Positions 26,982-36,028 of a DNA stretch of 64,000 nucleotides are shown in pieces. The translations under genes were made by a program, and so were the position numbers. Source of the stretch: Paenibacillus_E sp964253085 (lineage in GTDB: Bacteria > Bacillota > Bacilli > Paenibacillales > NBRC-103111); assembly GCF_964253085.1 (NCBI RefSeq), contig NZ_CAXUQH020000001.1:6882001-6946000 (forward strand), read 5' to 3'. Every line of letters begins with the position of its first letter. Position 1 is the first letter of the stretch. Under the pieces are notes generated by a model. That model ran no database searches. It saw nothing but the letters and a program-made list of their open reading frames with translations, and was not told where the DNA came from.

Positions 26982-27151
26982 TTGAACTAACGTTTTTCGT
27001 TAACTTAGTGCCCCCTTAACCATTATTTATGATAAGGTTCACCGCACCTCAGCAACGCCAGGTTTGAAAAATAATATCCCTTTTGTCCATACTCTTAAAT
27101 TATTTTTGAATATTGTAATGTTAGATTCTATCAAAGAAGGGTTGCGGAGCG

Positions 27152-27937
27152 ATGACATCATTAGAACCGATAAAATATTTGGAGACGCTGTCTGGAAAAG
27201 CCGCACATTTGTTGTCATTTAATGATGGAAACCGTTATGCGGTAAAATGTAAAAACAATTTCCACGGAACAAGGGAACTGGTAAATGAATTCGTGATCGC
27301 CAGATTAGGGCAACACCTTTCTTTGCCTATAGTGCCATTTAAAATAGTGAATATGACAGCGCAGCAGATACAATATATACCGAAAAAGTTTTCTTCCACA
27401 TACAATCCAGGCACACAATTTGCGAGCCTATTTATAGACAATTGCAGAGGCCTCTCGAAGCAACCTCCTCATCCGACTAAAATGGAAATCAAAAATAACC
27501 AAGTATTGGCCGGAATTTTCGTATTCGATCATTGGGTGCATAACTCTGACCGTACAAAAAGCAACATTCTTTTGGAGCGGCTACCGGAAGGCAAATATGA
27601 TATTCATATGATCGATCACGGTAAATGTTTTCCGGGAGGATATAAATGGAACAAAGCAACATTGCAAAAGCACGATAAGTTTAAAAAGGATTCTATCGTT
27701 CATATTTGGACTATGGGCATGCTTGAAGATCCATCGATACTCTCTTCATACATTGAACAGATCCTTGCTTTACCGGAAACCCTTATTGAAGAAGTGATTC
27801 GGGAAATTCCTGAGGATTGGGGTGTACCGATTCAAGACAAAGAGGCCCTTGTTACTTATCTCAAAGTGCAGAAAAAAACATTTGCCGATTCGGTGTATCA
27901 ATTTGCAAAAAAATATGGAAGGGGCTTAATTTCCTGA
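27152..27937 (+). CDS. HipA-like kinase domain protein
   Basis: 261 residues. It matches the compact HipA-like kinase family (related to PI3/4-kinase-like folds). The catalytic-loop Asp is in HWVHNSDRTKSNILL near residue 132 and the metal-binding Asp in IHMIDHGKCF near 157. An N-terminal Lys in NRYAVKCKNNF is the likely ATP-contact residue. It stands alone, with no HipB-like antitoxin next to it, so it is not evidently a toxin-antitoxin module; the substrate is unknown. The ATG follows a GAAGGGTTGCGGAGCG purine-rich stretch. Confidence 0.8.
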   Translation: MTSLEPIKYLETLSGKAAHLLSFNDGNRYAVKCKNNFHGTRELVNEFVIARLGQHLSLPIVPFKIVNMTAQQIQYIPKKFSSTYNPGTQFASLFIDNCRGLSKQPPHPTKMEIKNNQVLAGIFVFDHWVHNSDRTKSNILLERLPEGKYDIHMIDHGKCFPGGYKWNKATLQKHDKFKKDSIVHIWTMGMLEDPSILSSYIEQILALPETLIEEVIREIPEDWGVPIQDKEALVTYLKVQKKTFADSVYQFAKKYGRGLIS

Positions 27938-27978
27938 TATTTAAAACGCATTCAATATAGTGGGCACGTGACTTCCCC

Positions 27979-28950
27979 TTAGATCGTTTTTTGTGATACA
28001 GGGTTCCGTTTTATCAATTCAGGGGATCTACATAATAATTGCCCGAACAAGGAAGCGAGTAGTTGTTGAAAAAGCATGCACATAATTACAGGCATTGCGA
28101 CTGGGGGTGGAAAAAACGAAATGGCCAGCACCGCACCAGCGCTATTATTTCTCATACCGCTATTAAACACCATGGTAACCATGATATCACGATCCCACTT
28201 TAGCCATCTGGCGATCAGCCAGCCAATGACATAGCCAGATGAAGCCATCACGACAATCACACAAGCTGTCAGGACCAACTTACTGTCAATTTTAGTGAAA
28301 TAAGGTGCTACAGCAGCGCTGTTAATGGCAATGGTGAAAGCCAATCCTATTTTGGAGAAAGGCGATAAGTGGCGGCCCCATTTCTCCTTCACCTTTCCTT
28401 GCGAAAGTTGATTTAGCAGCATACCCAGTAATGACGGAAGGACGATCATAAAGAAAAGGCCTTTCATCATACCAAAAACATCCATATTGACTTGTACGCC
28501 GAGAAACGCCTCCATCGTAAAGGGCACGAGAAACGGCGATAATAATGTATCAATCAAAATAACCGACAACGTTAGCGCAATATTCCCCTTATAAATGGAA
28601 ACCCACATGAAACTTACGACACCAGTAGGAATGACTACCATTAGAATTAGCCCTGTTCTCAGATAAACATCATCATGAAAAAACACATTTCCAAAGATCC
28701 ATGCAACAGCAGGCATCAACACATGCAGAGCAATCATCGAGACGAAAATCGGGAACGGCTGTATTAATACTCTTTTTAAATCTTTAAAGTTCATACTTAA
28801 GCTGCCTGTAAATGTCATAAAACCGAAAATCCATGGTACTAAGTAAGTAAAGGACTTTAGCCATACTGTCAAAATAATTCCTAGAATAACACTCGTAGGG
28901 GTAATCAGCGGAAGCCATTTCTCCAGGCTCTTGTTTAATTTATTCAGCAT
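27979..28950 (-). CDS. SBF (bile acid:sodium symporter) family transporter
   Basis: About 323 residues and nine to ten membrane helices, matching the BASS/SBF family (NSGMRNNSAGAVLA is the typical crossover helix motif). ATG 28950 is chosen because GGGAGAG precedes it at a suitable distance. It is the last gene of the AraC-GH105-SBF unit, 22 bases after GH105, so it may import an organic acid or uronate released by that enzyme. In Paenibacillus, GH105 genes are often near transporters, but the ligand of this one cannot be read from sequence. Confidence 0.88.
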   Translation of the reverse strand: MLNKLNKSLEKWLPLITPTSVILGIILTVWLKSFTYLVPWIFGFMTFTGSLSMNFKDLKRVLIQPFPIFVSMIALHVLMPAVAWIFGNVFFHDDVYLRTGLILMVVIPTGVVSFMWVSIYKGNIALTLSVILIDTLLSPFLVPFTMEAFLGVQVNMDVFGMMKGLFFMIVLPSLLGMLLNQLSQGKVKEKWGRHLSPFSKIGLAFTIAINSAAVAPYFTKIDSKLVLTACVIVVMASSGYVIGWLIARWLKWDRDIMVTMVFNSGMRNNSAGAVLAISFFPPPVAMPVIMCMLFQQLLASLFGQLLCRSPELIKRNPVSQKTI

Positions 28951-28972
28951 TGGTTTCTCTCCCAACAAGACT

Positions 28973-30079
28973 TTACAGCTCTAATAGCTTAACCTCGCTA
29001 TAGGCCATAAGCAGTGGCGCTACACCATGTCCATTATTACTCACGATAATTTCGTTCTCCGTATAGTACTTAAATGTCCCATCACGTACCTTGCCCGTAT
29101 CAGGGTTAGTTCCAAGTCCTGCACTTCTGCAGATCCCACCAAGCAGCACTTCTCCATTCTCCTCACGGAGATATTGCTGAACAGTGCCATCAAATGCAGA
29201 CTTCCCTTGCTCGGCGTATTCTTTAACAAGATAGCCAAGGCGCGAACCTTTCAACATGGCATAAGCAAGCATCAAGGTTCCACTTGATTCCAAGTAATTC
29301 CCTGATCTATCGCCCATATCAACGATCTGATACCACATACCCCCGCTATGCTGGTAAGGCAACATGCCATCTAGCGCTTCCTGCAACATCGTTTTCAGTG
29401 GTTCGCTGTCAGCAGGTTCATCTTCCAGAAGCTCAAGCACGTCCACCAAGGCCATCACAAACCAGCCTACAGCACGTCCCCAGACATTCGGAGACATCCC
29501 CGTCGTTTTGTCGCACCAAAACATCTCTCTGCTCTCGTCGTACGCGTGGTAGTATAACCGATTCACTTCATTAAAAATAAACTTTTTGACGTTTAAAAAT
29601 TGATTTATTGTATCGGAATAGTCCTTCTTTTCCTCGAACTCCTTGATATAGCGCACATAAAAGGGTTGCCCCATGTAAAGTCCATCCAGCCAAATTTGAT
29701 TCGGATAATTTTCTTTATGCCAGAAGCTTCCGGACTTTGTTCTTGGATATGTCTTCAACTGCTCATAAATCAAGTCAAGCACTTGCTTATATTTGGGATC
29801 GTTCTCTTTCTTGTATAAGTCAAAAAGAATGGTCGCTGGTCTGATTTGATCAATACTATAATAACAAACATCAATGGCCGGGATTTTGCCATTTTCATCA
29901 TATAGACGATCAATGAAACTTTTGACGAACAGGTAATAGTCTTCTTTACCCGATTGCTTGTAGCTGTCCAAATAGGATTTGAGAATGCAGTTCTCAATAT
30001 AATGCCATCTCAAAGAAAACCAAGTTTCTTCACTTTTCATATATTGATCTCTCATTTGATCCAGCATTTGATAATTCAT
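28973..30079 (-). CDS. GH105 unsaturated glucuronyl/galacturonyl hydrolase
   Basis: 368 residues, the usual length for a cytoplasmic GH105 (YteR/YesR-like), with no signal peptide. The alpha/alpha barrel shows the catalytic Asp in NQIWLDGLYMGQPF near residue 130 and the family's GRAVGWFVMALVDVLE. These enzymes hydrate the double bond of unsaturated uronic acid at the non-reducing end of oligosaccharides made by polysaccharide lyases. The position after an AraC regulator and beside the LplABC-type transporter fits degradation of pectin-like or other acidic oligosaccharides. Confidence 0.92.
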   Translation of the reverse strand: MNYQMLDQMRDQYMKSEETWFSLRWHYIENCILKSYLDSYKQSGKEDYYLFVKSFIDRLYDENGKIPAIDVCYYSIDQIRPATILFDLYKKENDPKYKQVLDLIYEQLKTYPRTKSGSFWHKENYPNQIWLDGLYMGQPFYVRYIKEFEEKKDYSDTINQFLNVKKFIFNEVNRLYYHAYDESREMFWCDKTTGMSPNVWGRAVGWFVMALVDVLELLEDEPADSEPLKTMLQEALDGMLPYQHSGGMWYQIVDMGDRSGNYLESSGTLMLAYAMLKGSRLGYLVKEYAEQGKSAFDGTVQQYLREENGEVLLGGICRSAGLGTNPDTGKVRDGTFKYYTENEIIVSNNGHGVAPLLMAYSEVKLLEL

Positions 30080-30102
30080 ATGTACCCCTCCTGATGTTTA
30101 AC

Positions 30103-32322
30103 TTACGTTTCACGATATTGACCAGGTGTCATCCCTGTAAGCTTTCGAAATGTCCGGATAAAGCCAGTTGAATTAGCATAATTAAGTCGCTCGGCTATTT
30201 CCGAAATCTTCATATCTGTCTCTTTCAGCCATTTCTTCGCCATGTCTACCCGATAGTTGGTTAAATAATCAATAAAAGTAACGCCTGTCTCCTTCTTAAA
30301 AACACGACTTACATAAACAGGATGATATTTAAGCTTCGCGGCACACGACTCAAGGGAAATATCCTGTTCATAGCCTTCATGGATCATTTCGACCATTTGA
30401 TGCGCGAGATTGATATATTGCGAATCAGCGCGTCCTTTGAAGAAGGCAAGAGCAGGTGGCAGCAAATCAGTCTTAAACCACGACGTAATCTCTTGTACCG
30501 TATTCAGTTTCATGAAAGCATGGAGCACCGATTTGGTACTGATTAAGCCTTCCAACGTTCCACCTTGCTGCTGGACATAGCCATGAATCTCCGTGATCAG
30601 CTCAACCATCACGAATTGAAAATCGTTAAACCGGATATCTCTTTCCATGATCGACGCAACATATTGATCAAAATGATCAAAGGTAGAGATTGCATCACCC
30701 GTTTTTAATGCGTTGACTAAATAATCTTTCAAGTAATTCAGAGATGTTACCAGATACTTGCTGTTCTCATGAACCGATTCGATATCATCATAATGGATGA
30801 TGATATCACTTCCTAGACGGATCCTTCTTTTCAGCGCTTCCAAAGCCTCTGCATGCGCATTCATGGCATCCGTATACCGGGAAAACACGCGGCTGATCCC
30901 AATGCTGACTTTAAGCTGTAGCAGCTCATGAACCTTGCATTTAATTTCCTCTGCTGCCTGATGAAAACTCCTTTGCAGTTCCTGAGGATCATCGACATCA
31001 CCAGTAAGCAGGGATACTTGAGATTGATCCAGCAACAGTGATCCAAGCAAACGATTAGCTGGCAAAAGCTCACTGACGATGTTATGGATAGCAAATAGCA
31101 GCAATTCCTTATCGCTTTCCATGTATCTCGTATCCTGAAGGGAATCGATCTGCAGCGCAATCACACCCATGGGCTTCCCTTTTTCCGCGAAGCCATAGGC
31201 ATCACACTTGAAAGCAAATTCGCTCTCCGTCACCTGTCCCATGAACAGTTTCAACAGGAAGAACTCTTTCATCTGTCCCGTTTGACCTTGAAGCTGCTGT
31301 TGAAACTGCTTCCGCGTTCGGAATAAAGCATTAAATCGATCCTCGATATAAGCAAATTCATCTTTCTTGCGAGGCTCTGTGGTTTCGCCACCGAATTGCT
31401 CCATCGTCTGAAACAACCGGCGAATCGGGGAATACATCCGTCTACTCCCATAGAAGGCGGCTGCTGCAATCACGATAAAGACAATCAGGCAGACATTTAT
31501 CGTAACGAGTGCAATCTTCTTGGATTCCATCGTCACTTGATCAATAGATACAACGGAAGCATAGATCCAATTATTGGAAGATGTTCGATAATTCACTGCC
31601 TTATTTTTTCCTTCATAATAACCGTTTGCATCTGCGACTGTTTTCAAGGGCTCTAGGATTGAATCTGAAATGTAGTCAGCACCCGCATTACTTAAGAACG
31701 GGATGTGTTCGCGATTCAGTACGTAGATATCTCCCAACTGCTTCGTTTGCGCTAACCCTTTTTCCATTTCTTTCTTTGACATTTCTATGATTAATAAAGC
31801 CTTCGGGGCTGTCGAGGGAGCGATCATCGGGAGTTTTACCACCATCCGAATCCCCTTTTCGTCAGCTAGCCAGAATAAATTTTTGGCATTCTTTGTGTAG
31901 TCGTTTAAAAGCTCTTTATTCGAATAATCCTCCGTACCAGTAAATCCTAGATTACTGATCATCCAATTCTTTTCCATGTTAATGAGATGAGTGTCAGCAA
32001 CGCCAGATAAAGAGTGCAAGTTATATAAACCTTTAGCAAGGCTTGTAATCGTTTGGAAATCATCCTGTGTCAAAGCATTGTAGAGGTTGTCTGTTACAAG
32101 CGGTGAATTTAAATATTGCACTGCACCCATTTCTACATTTTTCAATACTTGCTCAATTCTCATCTGATTCTGAAGCAAAATTTGGGCATTGCTTTCTTTA
32201 ACCTTTTTCTCTATATCCTGGGAGGAAATGTGATAAGAAATCATTCCGATTGATACGACTGGAATGGCAACAAGCAGCATAGCGAATAGGATCATACGAT
32301 ATAAATAGGTGGGCAACTTCAT
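30103..32322 (-). CDS. Membrane-bound AraC-type regulator (YesS-like)
   Basis: 739 residues. Helices near residues 9-30 and 275-298 bound an extracellular sensor region; a long cytoplasmic middle part follows, then a C-terminal AraC double HTH (LESCAAKLKYHPVYVSRVFKKETG and RLNYANSTGFIRTFRKLTGMTPGQY). Such one-component sensors control adjacent oligosaccharide loci. It starts a separate unit: a hairpin between the enolase-family gene and this gene (32372-32400) would end most transcripts from upstream. It likely controls the operon at 39463-32411 as well as GH105 and the SBF transporter. Confidence 0.92.
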   Translation of the reverse strand: MKLPTYLYRMILFAMLLVAIPVVSIGMISYHISSQDIEKKVKESNAQILLQNQMRIEQVLKNVEMGAVQYLNSPLVTDNLYNALTQDDFQTITSLAKGLYNLHSLSGVADTHLINMEKNWMISNLGFTGTEDYSNKELLNDYTKNAKNLFWLADEKGIRMVVKLPMIAPSTAPKALLIIEMSKKEMEKGLAQTKQLGDIYVLNREHIPFLSNAGADYISDSILEPLKTVADANGYYEGKNKAVNYRTSSNNWIYASVVSIDQVTMESKKIALVTINVCLIVFIVIAAAAFYGSRRMYSPIRRLFQTMEQFGGETTEPRKKDEFAYIEDRFNALFRTRKQFQQQLQGQTGQMKEFFLLKLFMGQVTESEFAFKCDAYGFAEKGKPMGVIALQIDSLQDTRYMESDKELLLFAIHNIVSELLPANRLLGSLLLDQSQVSLLTGDVDDPQELQRSFHQAAEEIKCKVHELLQLKVSIGISRVFSRYTDAMNAHAEALEALKRRIRLGSDIIIHYDDIESVHENSKYLVTSLNYLKDYLVNALKTGDAISTFDHFDQYVASIMERDIRFNDFQFVMVELITEIHGYVQQQGGTLEGLISTKSVLHAFMKLNTVQEITSWFKTDLLPPALAFFKGRADSQYINLAHQMVEMIHEGYEQDISLESCAAKLKYHPVYVSRVFKKETGVTFIDYLTNYRVDMAKKWLKETDMKISEIAERLNYANSTGFIRTFRKLTGMTPGQYRET

Positions 32323-32371
32323 TCCTCACTTCTGTTTACTTTCGTTTCAAGACCCTTATTATATCAAAACC

Positions 32372-32400
32372 AGCCGTCCGGTGTTAATTTGAGGACGGCT
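32372..32400 (-). terminator. Hairpin ending the transporter-catabolic operon
   Basis: On the minus strand, AGCCGTCC pairs perfectly with GGACGGCT around 13 bases and is followed by GGTTTTGATA. It lies between the enolase-family stop and the AraC gene start. The T-run is short, so some read-through is likely. Confidence 0.65.
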
Positions 32401-32410
32401 GCTTGAATGA

Positions 32411-33580
32411 TTACTTCTTGGTTTGCGAGGTACGGTCCTGAAGTTGATGAACGGAAACGTTCCCCCAGCTTAAATCTTCCACGCGATATTTGTTGATTTG
32501 ATCCCAGTCCAGCTCCATACCTAGACCAGGTAAGTCGCGGCCTGGAACAAGCAGATATCCGTTCTCGTATTGAACTGGATTTTTGACGATATCGCCAATA
32601 TACAATTCAGGTCCTGTCGGATCTGACGTATAGTTCAAATTCACAAGTGAGCTTCCCAGATGTGCCATAGCTGCTGTTCCTACAGACAGCTCCTGGGTTG
32701 TGCCAATCAAACATGATTTCCCAGCAACTTCTGCTGCTGCCGCCGCTTTCCTAGCAGCGGTAATTCCACCGATAAAAATAGGAGAAATATTAAAAATATC
32801 AATAGAATCATGTTTAATCATTTCGGACTGCTGGCGGAAGCTCCACACGTGCTCGCTTACTGGGTATTCCGTGTTCATTCGATAATGATGAAGTCCCTCG
32901 AAATCATTCTGAACAGCAGGACTCTCCACCATTTGGAAATCATATTGCGACAATCGCTTCGTGGCCTTTAGCGCCGATTTCCAGTCCAACAAATGGCTGA
33001 AGTCCAGCGATTTAATCGTCACTTTCGATCCAAATTCCTGGTTCACCCCATCCAAAAATGCTTCGTCGGCATCCAAGTTTTTTCCAACATATAGGCGGAA
33101 TGTATCAAAGCCTTTACTGAGTCTCTCGCGAACAATCGCTAGATTTTCTTCTACCTCTTCCATGAATCGATGTCTGAAGATCGGATAGCAGACTTTAATT
33201 TTCTCTTTGATTCTTCCGCCAATAAATTCAGCCACGGAAATTCCAAGTGATTTCGCGCAAAGATCGTGTAACGCTGCATCAATCCCGTTACGGATAAAAT
33301 TACCCTTTTCATAATAAAACATCGTTTCCGGAAAATTGCTGAGCAGCTCCTTATTGAGCAGTGAGATATCAAATGGGCTCTGACCTAATAAAATAGACTT
33401 GAGCACCACAGCCATGTCCTGAATGTCTAATGAATAGTGAGGAAGATGAGAGAAGTCCGACATTTCACCAATACCTGTTAATCCGTTATCCGCATCGATC
33501 TCCACGATGACATGTTTGCAGACAAACCCTGTATTACGCGGCATTGCAATAACAGTAAGTCTAAGATCTGAAATTTTCAT
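32411..33580 (-). CDS. Enolase-superfamily (mandelate racemase/MLE-like) protein with atypical active site
   Basis: About 389 residues; the ATG at 33580 overlaps the upstream TGA (ATGA). The N-terminal capping domain (MKISDLRLTVIAMPR) and the barrel are recognisable. The usual K-x-K of strand 2 reads RLY (TFRLYVG), the D-A-N metal site reads LDFSH, and the Lys of strand 6 is replaced (FNISPIFIGG). Metal acidic residues remain in MVESP and SEHV, and QELS is at the end. Dehydration of a sugar acid would fit the neighbours (DHDPS-like enzyme, semialdehyde dehydrogenase), but the missing bases make the activity uncertain. Confidence 0.82.
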   Translation of the reverse strand: MKISDLRLTVIAMPRNTGFVCKHVIVEIDADNGLTGIGEMSDFSHLPHYSLDIQDMAVVLKSILLGQSPFDISLLNKELLSNFPETMFYYEKGNFIRNGIDAALHDLCAKSLGISVAEFIGGRIKEKIKVCYPIFRHRFMEEVEENLAIVRERLSKGFDTFRLYVGKNLDADEAFLDGVNQEFGSKVTIKSLDFSHLLDWKSALKATKRLSQYDFQMVESPAVQNDFEGLHHYRMNTEYPVSEHVWSFRQQSEMIKHDSIDIFNISPIFIGGITAARKAAAAAEVAGKSCLIGTTQELSVGTAAMAHLGSSLVNLNYTSDPTGPELYIGDIVKNPVQYENGYLLVPGRDLPGLGMELDWDQINKYRVEDLSWGNVSVHQLQDRTSQTKK

Positions 33581-34488
33581 GATGTTAGCAGCCCCCATGC
33601 TCTTAGTAAGTTCGTTACTTCCTTCTTATCTAATTCATTCAAAGGATCAACAGGTTCGCGCGTGACACCTGCACGAAGTCCCAATTGTTCCATCGCTTCC
33701 TTCACAGCGACCACATTGTTACCGGCATTATATTTGGCACGCAGGTTCTCGAAAGGCAGAACATCCTCCCACAGTTTCCAAACTGTTGGCCAATCTTGAT
33801 CCCTTAATGCTTGCAGCATCCCTTTCGAAATACCAGGATTCACATTGATTAAGCCCGATGTAAATCCCTTTGCGCCAGCATTGTAGAAGTAAGGCGCCCA
33901 CTTCTCCGCTGTACCGCAGATCCACGCGATGTTATGCTCGGCGCTGATTGCGCGCACGGTCTGTGTAAAACGCGGAAGATCGTTGATTGCATACTTCACG
34001 CCAACGCATTTCTCCAACGGTGCTAGGCTAAATAAGATATCATCCGAAACATGTGCATCCTTCAAATATAGAATGGACGGAATATCCAGACCTTCAATCA
34101 CATTTCGGTAATAAGACACCGCACCAGGCGTTGTGATGTAGGGATGAATGGGCTGATGGATCATAACGCAATCCGCACCAACTAGTTGGGCATGCTTACC
34201 AAGCTCTACCGCAGTTTCAACGGAATATCCGATGCCTGCCATGACAATAGCGCGATAATTTACGATCTCAACGACCCGTTTGGTCACTTCCTTCGCTTCT
34301 TCCAGCGTTAACGCATAGAATTCGCCCGTGTTTCCGCAAGGCACAATCACTTCAGTACCATTCGCCAGCAAGAACTCAATATTTGCTTCCAGTCCTTCCC
34401 AGTCAATGCGGCGCGTCTCTTCATCAAAAGGTGTAATGTTAATAGCCGAAATCGTTTCCAGCCTTTTACTGAATGCAGCATAATCCAT
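33577..34488 (-). CDS. DHDPS-family dehydratase/aldolase (KDG- or KdgD-like)
   Basis: 303 residues with a TIM barrel of the dihydrodipicolinate synthase family. The motif PCGNTGEFYALTLEEAKEV and the Schiff-base Lys in CVGVKYA near residue 167 are visible. Members next to a ketoglutarate-semialdehyde dehydrogenase are usually 5-dehydro-4-deoxyglucarate or 2-keto-3-deoxy-pentonate dehydratases that yield 2-oxoglutarate semialdehyde. It overlaps the enolase-family gene by four bases. Lysine biosynthesis is unlikely because of the operon context. Confidence 0.87.
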   Translation of the reverse strand: MDYAAFSKRLETISAINITPFDEETRRIDWEGLEANIEFLLANGTEVIVPCGNTGEFYALTLEEAKEVTKRVVEIVNYRAIVMAGIGYSVETAVELGKHAQLVGADCVMIHQPIHPYITTPGAVSYYRNVIEGLDIPSILYLKDAHVSDDILFSLAPLEKCVGVKYAINDLPRFTQTVRAISAEHNIAWICGTAEKWAPYFYNAGAKGFTSGLINVNPGISKGMLQALRDQDWPTVWKLWEDVLPFENLRAKYNAGNNVVAVKEAMEQLGLRAGVTREPVDPLNELDKKEVTNLLRAWGLLTS

Positions 34489-34520
34489 CTGGGTTCTCTT
34501 CCTTTCGTTTCACTCAAATA

Positions 34521-35987
34521 CTATGGTGTAATCACTACCGTTTTGACCTGTGTGAAAAACTCGATTGCCGCTCTTCCTTGTTCTCGAGAATACGAACTGG
34601 AAAGCTTCATACCACCAAAAGGAGCCTGCGGTTCCACACCAGCGGTTTCACCGTTCACCTTAATCAAGCCAGCCTCGATTCGATTCACAAAGTGATGAAT
34701 ATGCTTTTGATTTTGTGTGAAAACTGCCGCAGCCAAACCATAACGAACGCTATTAGCTAGATCGATTGCATGATCGAGATGATCGGCCTCGTTAATTACT
34801 AAGACTGGCCCAAAAATTTCCTCTTGAGCCAACGTAGATTGCGGGTCGACATGATCTAGAATCGTAGGCTCAATATAGTACCCTTTGGCAAATTCGCCTT
34901 CCGTCTTCGCTTTACCCCCAGCAAGAACTTGGGCTCCTTCCCGGATACCGATTTGGATAAAGTTAAGAATCGACTCATATTGACGCTTAGATACAACAGG
35001 TCCAAGATAACAATCGTTTTTCAGCGGATTAGACAACTTAATACGGTTCGCCCGCTCAATTAACAATGAGGTCAATTGTTCCTTCACCGACTTCTCAACA
35101 ATCACGCGGCTTGTAGCCGTACACTTCTGACCCGCAGATCGCATAGCAGCGCTAATGATGACATCTGCCGCTCTTTCCAAATCGGCATCCGCAAGTACAA
35201 TTGTCGCGTTCTTCCCGCCCATTTCCAATTGATACTTCGCATGACGGGACGATGCGGCTTGCGAAACTTGCTTACCTACGCTATCCGAGCCCGTGAATGA
35301 AATTCCTGTCACATCAGGATGATCCAGAATGCTCTGTCCGACAACGGATCCTGAGCCGCTTACAAGCTGGACGACGCCTTTCGGCAGGCCGCTCTCTTCC
35401 AACAGTTGCATGAGCATTGCAGCTGTAATCGTCGAATGCTCTGCAGGCTTCCATACGACTGTATTACCAAATATTAGAGCTGGCGCCATCTTCCAAACTG
35501 GAATAGCGACAGGAAAATTCCAAGGTGTAATAAGACCAACGACCCCAAGTGGTACCCGAGTCGTATATAAGTGTGATACCCCGTCTGTGGAAGGCAATAC
35601 CTCGCCAATGCTGCGGAGACCTTCACCTGCGTAATAGCGGAACAGCACGACAGCGCGGTTAACTTCACCTCTTGCCTCGCCGATCGGTTTACCCATCTCT
35701 ACTGTGAGAAGTTGTGCCAACTCTTCTAGATGATCTTCTAGCTTCTGAGCTGCTTTATACAAATAATTAGCTCTTTGCGTTCCTGACAAGCTGGACCAAT
35801 TCGGCAGTGCTTCTTTCGCGCCCTGAACAGCTTGGTCAATATCTTCCTTGCTCAATTGAAGGCTGCGTCCAACTAACAACTCAGCATTCAGGGGACTGAA
35901 ATGATCTTTAGAAGGGCGGCTGCCAGGTTCTACCCAGCAGCCATTGATGTAAGCCGTTTTTTCGATGACAGTTGCATTTGTAAGCAT
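34521..35987 (-). CDS. NAD(P)-dependent aldehyde dehydrogenase, probably 2-oxoglutarate semialdehyde type
   Basis: About 488 residues, the standard ALDH length. The cofactor-binding GSDSVGKQV, general-base Glu in QLEMGGKN and catalytic Cys in AGQKCTATSR are all present. ATG 35987 is chosen because GGAGTG precedes it; twelve upstream codons are unsupported. With the following DHDPS-like and enolase-like genes it would complete an oxidative route from a sugar acid to 2-oxoglutarate. Substrate choice is inferred from that context. Confidence 0.9.
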   Translation of the reverse strand: MLTNATVIEKTAYINGCWVEPGSRPSKDHFSPLNAELLVGRSLQLSKEDIDQAVQGAKEALPNWSSLSGTQRANYLYKAAQKLEDHLEELAQLLTVEMGKPIGEARGEVNRAVVLFRYYAGEGLRSIGEVLPSTDGVSHLYTTRVPLGVVGLITPWNFPVAIPVWKMAPALIFGNTVVWKPAEHSTITAAMLMQLLEESGLPKGVVQLVSGSGSVVGQSILDHPDVTGISFTGSDSVGKQVSQAASSRHAKYQLEMGGKNATIVLADADLERAADVIISAAMRSAGQKCTATSRVIVEKSVKEQLTSLLIERANRIKLSNPLKNDCYLGPVVSKRQYESILNFIQIGIREGAQVLAGGKAKTEGEFAKGYYIEPTILDHVDPQSTLAQEEIFGPVLVINEADHLDHAIDLANSVRYGLAAAVFTQNQKHIHHFVNRIEAGLIKVNGETAGVEPQAPFGGMKLSSSYSREQGRAAIEFFTQVKTVVITP

Positions 35988-36028
35988 GTTCTCACTCCGT
36001 CTCTCAGACTCTATATTTATCAAACTCT

